Shown here: positions 11,988 to 13,998 of the stretch, piece by piece
Numbering within the stretch: position 1 is the stretch's first letter
Layout of the letters: each line of letters starts with the position of its first letter
Origin: Patescibacteria group bacterium
Lineage (GTDB): Bacteria > Patescibacteriota > Minisyncoccia > Portnoybacterales > GWB1-42-6
NCBI GenBank assembly: GCA_018826025.1
Contig: JAHKAK010000063.1
Span: 1 to 13,998 of the forward strand
DNA: 13,998 nt
Reading direction: 5' to 3'
The notes under the pieces: generated by a model
What the model was told of the DNA's origin: nothing
Databases searched by the model: none
What the model saw: the letters and a program-made list of their open reading frames with translations, nothing else
Program-made: the position numbers and the translations under genes

Positions 11988-12428
11988 ATCGCTAATTTTT
12001 ACGAATAAAAACACAAATCTCACTAATTTAAAATTCTACGAGATTCTAAACGATTATGCCTAAAATTAACAATAATACCTAATTTTAAATTTGTTGCCTT
12101 TAAATATCTTAGCACCTGCTTGATATCATCCGCTGTAATTTTCCAGATTCTTTTAAGTTCCAAGATAATTTTACCATCAATAATAAAATCTATAAAAAAT
12201 TCTCCCAGCTCTTCTCCATCAAATTCAATATTTACTTTAGCTTCTCGTTGGTATGGTATTTTTAATTCTTTTAATTTTATTTCAACAGCTTTTTGGTAAT
12301 GTTTTTCTTGATACTTTGTCCCAAGCTTATTATGAATCTCAAATAAAATTCCCATCAGCACATAACTTAATTCTGGATGAATTAATTTATTCGTGTTATT
12401 CGTGGCCATATTAGTGTAAATTAGCGAT
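11988..12428. mobile_element. Cassette with inverted ends carrying a GxxExxY gene
   Basis: ATCGCTAATTT at 11988-11998 and AAATTAGCGAT at 12418-12428 are perfect 11-bp inverted ends. Next to both ends lie related words in varied order (CGAATAA, AACAC, CACTAAT). The 441-bp unit holds one gene, whose ATG and TAG both lie in the end regions. The left edge is three bases before the ftsE ATG; the right edge supplies the last five codons and stop of prfB. No transposase is present, so if mobile it must be moved in trans. Confidence 0.55.
12023..12409 (-). CDS. GxxExxY family protein (PD-(D/E)XK nuclease-like fold)
   Basis: A 128-residue protein. The naming motif appears as LGTKYQEKHYQKAV (29-42), where Gly30, Glu35 and Tyr38 give G-x4-E-x2-Y, one residue longer between G and E than usual. 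The nuclease-like core is FFIDFIIDGKIILELK (71-86), with Asp74 and Glu84-x-Lys86 as the PD-(D/E)XK triad. The end, QVLRYLKATNLKLGIIVNF (98-116), is the family's most recognisable segment. Function of the family is not settled; a nuclease role is inferred from the fold. I start at ATG 12409, one base after the prfB stop. An upstream ATG would overlap prfB and add a non-family extension. It lies in a cassette with inverted ends. Confidence 0.85.
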   Translation of the reverse strand: MATNNTNKLIHPELSYVLMGILFEIHNKLGTKYQEKHYQKAVEIKLKELKIPYQREAKVNIEFDGEELGEFFIDFIIDGKIILELKRIWKITADDIKQVLRYLKATNLKLGIIVNFRHNRLESRRILN

Positions 12429-13521
12429 TTGAGCTTCCACAAACTCCTCCAATTTTCCATCCAGCACTTCATCCGGCTCTTTTGATTCTACGCCAGTTCG
12501 CAGGTCTTTGACAAGTTTATACGGGTGCAGAACATAATTTCTGATCTGCGAACCCCATTCGGCCGTGCCTTCGCCGATTGCGATTCCGGCGCGCAAACCC
12601 GCGATTTCCTTAGCTTTTTTTTGTTCTTCCAATTGATACAATTTACTCACTAATATTTTCATCGCCTGTTCACGGTTGGAACTCTGCGACCGCTCGCTTT
12701 GCGCTGCCACGGCAATGCCGGTTGGCAAATGCGTCAGTCTCACCGCGGTTTCCACTTTATTAACATTTTGCCCGCCAGGACCCGAAGAGCGAAACAAGTC
12801 CACTCTTAATTCCTCTGGTTTAATTTGCCTCATCCCCGCGTCTTCCATTTCCGGCATAACTTCCACCAAAGCGAAAGAAGTGTGACGTAAATTATTGGCG
12901 TTAAAAGGCGAAAGTCGCACCAGGCGATGAACCCCGCTTTCATTTTTTAAATGGCCATAGGCATACGCTCCGCAAAATTCCAAGGTAGCGTTTTTAATCC
13001 CCGCTTCCTGGCCAACATGCGTGTGTAAAATTTTAACTTTAAATCCGGCTCGCTCGCCATAGCGCTGATACATGCGCAACAACATTTGCGCCCAATCCTG
13101 CGCTTCGGTTCCCCCGGCGCCCGAATAAATAGAAAGAATCGCGTTGTTTTTGGCGTAAGGAAAAGCGAAAAAAGTTTTCTTTTCTTCCTGCGCGACAACC
13201 TTTTCCAATTCACCAAACTCTTTGGCTAACTTTTTATTTTTCACATCATCCGCACCAGCTTCTTCGCCAGCCACATCTGTTTTAATTATTTCCACCGCCA
13301 AACCGATTTCTTCCCACTTCTCCCGAGTTTCTTTCAGCTCCGCCAATTCCTGGCTCAACTTGCTCGCTTGCTCATGGTCCTGCCAAAATTCGCCGTCTTT
13401 CATTAATTCTTCTATTTCACTAATTCTTTTGGCGTTTTTCGCTAAGTCAAAGACGGTCCGTCATCTTTTGGAGGCGGTCATTTAAATTTTCAAGTTCTTT
13501 TTTGAAATTGATGTTTTCCAT
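12411..13521 (-). CDS. prfB: Peptide chain release factor 2, with programmed +1 frameshift
   Basis: The product is about 369 residues, normal for RF2, which ends translation at UGA and UAA. Zero frame runs from ATG 13521 (MENINFKKEL) for 24 codons to CTT TGA C. A +1 shift gives Asp25 and the rest of the protein (DLAKNAKRISEIEELMKDGE). The stop-recognition tripeptide SPF is at about 204-206 (RLSPFNANNLRHTSFA), and the catalytic GGQ is at about 249-251 (SSGPGGQNVNKVETAVR). GAGGTEAQDWAQMLLRMYQRY is the usual RF2 middle. The in-frame TGA allows autoregulation: when RF2 is scarce, frameshifting rises. GGGAGGAG lies ten bases before the ATG. The last residues IANLH and the TAA come from the adjoining cassette. 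Confidence 0.93.
13446..13452 (-). promoter_or_regulatory. RF2 programmed +1 frameshift site CTT TGA C
   Basis: On the minus strand codon 24 is CTT, followed by TGA at 13447-13449 and then C. This is the same heptamer used in E. coli and most bacterial prfB genes. The AGGGGG element that stimulates shifting in E. coli, just upstream of the slippery codon, is missing; the equivalent place reads GACGGACCGT. Confidence 0.92.
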
Positions 13522-13527
13522 AATTTT

Positions 13528-13602
13528 CTCACTCCTCCCTTTCGTAAGGGGAGGTTGGGAGGGATTTCTTCTTCTCCTTTTGAAGGAGAGAGTCGGGGTG
13601 AG
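13528..13602. repeat. Palindromic repeat that carries the prfB Shine-Dalgarno sequence
   Basis: Ends CTCAC and GTGAG are inverted. Inside are CCTCCC...GGGGAGG around TTTCGTAA and CTCCTTTTGAAGGAG. On the minus strand its right part (13532-13539) reads GGGAGGAG and serves as the prfB ribosome binding site. Confidence 0.6.
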
Positions 13603-13608
13603 GTTATG

Positions 13609-13636
13609 ACTATAATCCCCAACTTCACCCCGCCAA
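13609..13636 (-). promoter_or_regulatory. Possible promoter of prfB
   Basis: On the minus strand TTGGCG (13631-13636) and TATAGT (13609-13614) are separated by 16 bases, about 90 bases before the ATG. Both boxes are moderate matches. Confidence 0.35.
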
Positions 13637-13702
13637 ATTTTGCCTGAGTGTCTTTACGACTTCGCTCGAACCTATTTTATCAAAAATTCGTGATGAACGA
13701 GA

Positions 13703-13849
13703 GCCCCGCCACTGCCTCGCTCCGTTCGGCAACCCCAAAGAAAAATGTTCCTTGCTTTTCGGATTTGCGCGCGACCAATTTCTTCTAAAAAGGAAAGGAC
13801 ATTTTTCTTTGGGGTTCTGCCCTCCAAGTTTTCGGGCAAGTGGCGGGGC
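13703..13849. repeat. Long nested inverted repeat upstream of prfB
   Basis: The outer arms GCCCCGCCACTGCC (13703-13716) and GGCAAGTGGCGGGGC (13835-13849) pair with one bulge. The inner arms at 13731-13753 and 13794-13816 hold an 18-base perfect match (AACCCCAAAGAAAAATGT and its complement). The loop is about 40 bases. A 92-codon frame across it (13625-13903) is low-complexity repeat sequence and not a credible gene. Confidence 0.75.
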
Positions 13850-13862
13850 GAAATGCGGACTC

Positions 13863-13907
13863 GGTTTTGCGAAAACTATTTTCTGGGGGAAAGGATTTCG
13901 CAAAACC
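13863..13907. repeat. Inverted repeat next to the long element
   Basis: GGTTTTGCGAAA (13863-13874) and TTTCGCAAAACC (13896-13907) are perfect 12-bp inverted copies around a 21-base loop. Further right, TCCGCGCGG occurs twice, at 13934-13942 and 13963-13971, and is itself nearly palindromic. The region 13522-13998 holds no gene that I can support: only these repeats and the possible promoter. Confidence 0.65.
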
Positions 13908-13998
13908 TCGGCTGAATTTGTTTTTGAATTTTGTCCGCGCGGAGGAGGGGTCTGGGGAGGAATCCGCGCGGGCTCTTTGGATTTTTATTTTTGCGACA

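Noticed and set aside
12023..12472. Longer start for the GxxExxY gene, overlapping prfB by about 60 bases
   Set aside because: The added residues are not family-like and are the shadow of the prfB end in another frame; the ATG one base after the prfB stop fits better.
13403..13521. prfB as a frameshifted pseudogene
   Set aside because: The break is exactly the CTT TGA C heptamer at codon 24-25, as in functional prfB genes, and the rest of the protein is intact.
13625..13903. Open frame of 92 codons on the minus strand upstream of prfB
   Set aside because: It lies wholly in inverted repeats; the protein is low-complexity and basic with no recognisable fold.

Overview
This 14-kb window looks like part of a small-genome uncultured bacterium, most likely of the Candidate Phyla Radiation (Patescibacteria, Parcubacteria-like). 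That placement is inferred from the gene style: compact, AT-rich, short proteins, several TTG starts, weak or absent ribosome binding sites, and a CPR-like mix of GH1, family-4 uracil-DNA glycosylase, FtsEX, a histidine phosphatase and a GxxExxY protein. No marker gene here fixes the lineage. TGA is read as stop: several genes end in it, and a release factor 2 gene with the classical in-frame TGA is present.

Layout, left to right. Almost everything is on the minus strand. 1-2618: start of an exported protein (partial), an EamA transporter, and a GH1 glycosidase. 2739-4272: a tightly overlapping unit of uracil-DNA glycosylase, GIY-YIG nuclease and YgjP-type metallopeptidase. 4394-5161: the only plus-strand gene, a histidine phosphatase with its own promoter, a strong ribosome binding site and a rho-independent terminator. 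5288-9900: protein-L-isoaspartate methyltransferase, ArsR-type regulator, CapA-family protein, three overlapping unknown genes, and an MBL-fold hydrolase. 9997-10067: tRNA-Gln(CTG). 10159-13521: ftsX, ftsE, a GxxExxY gene, and prfB with a programmed +1 frameshift. 13522-13998: about 480 non-coding bases full of inverted repeats.

The most notable feature is how much palindromic repeat DNA sits at gene boundaries. A 32-bp palindrome (outer arms GTATTCT/AGAATAC, centre TTCTCAAGAA) occurs five times between genes from 5252 to 9328, with a sixth decayed copy forming the 3' end of the ArsR gene. A 97-bp block holding the capA start, leader and one palindrome is duplicated 1.7 kb away in front of an unknown operon. 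The GxxExxY gene lies in a cassette with inverted ends, and the cassette end supplies the last codons and stop of prfB. Other repeats supply the stop codon of the GH1 gene, a seven-residue peptide inside GH1, and the Shine-Dalgarno sequence of prfB. No clear defence, CRISPR or phage system is visible. The best candidates for something undescribed are the palindrome family and the way repeats are built into gene ends.
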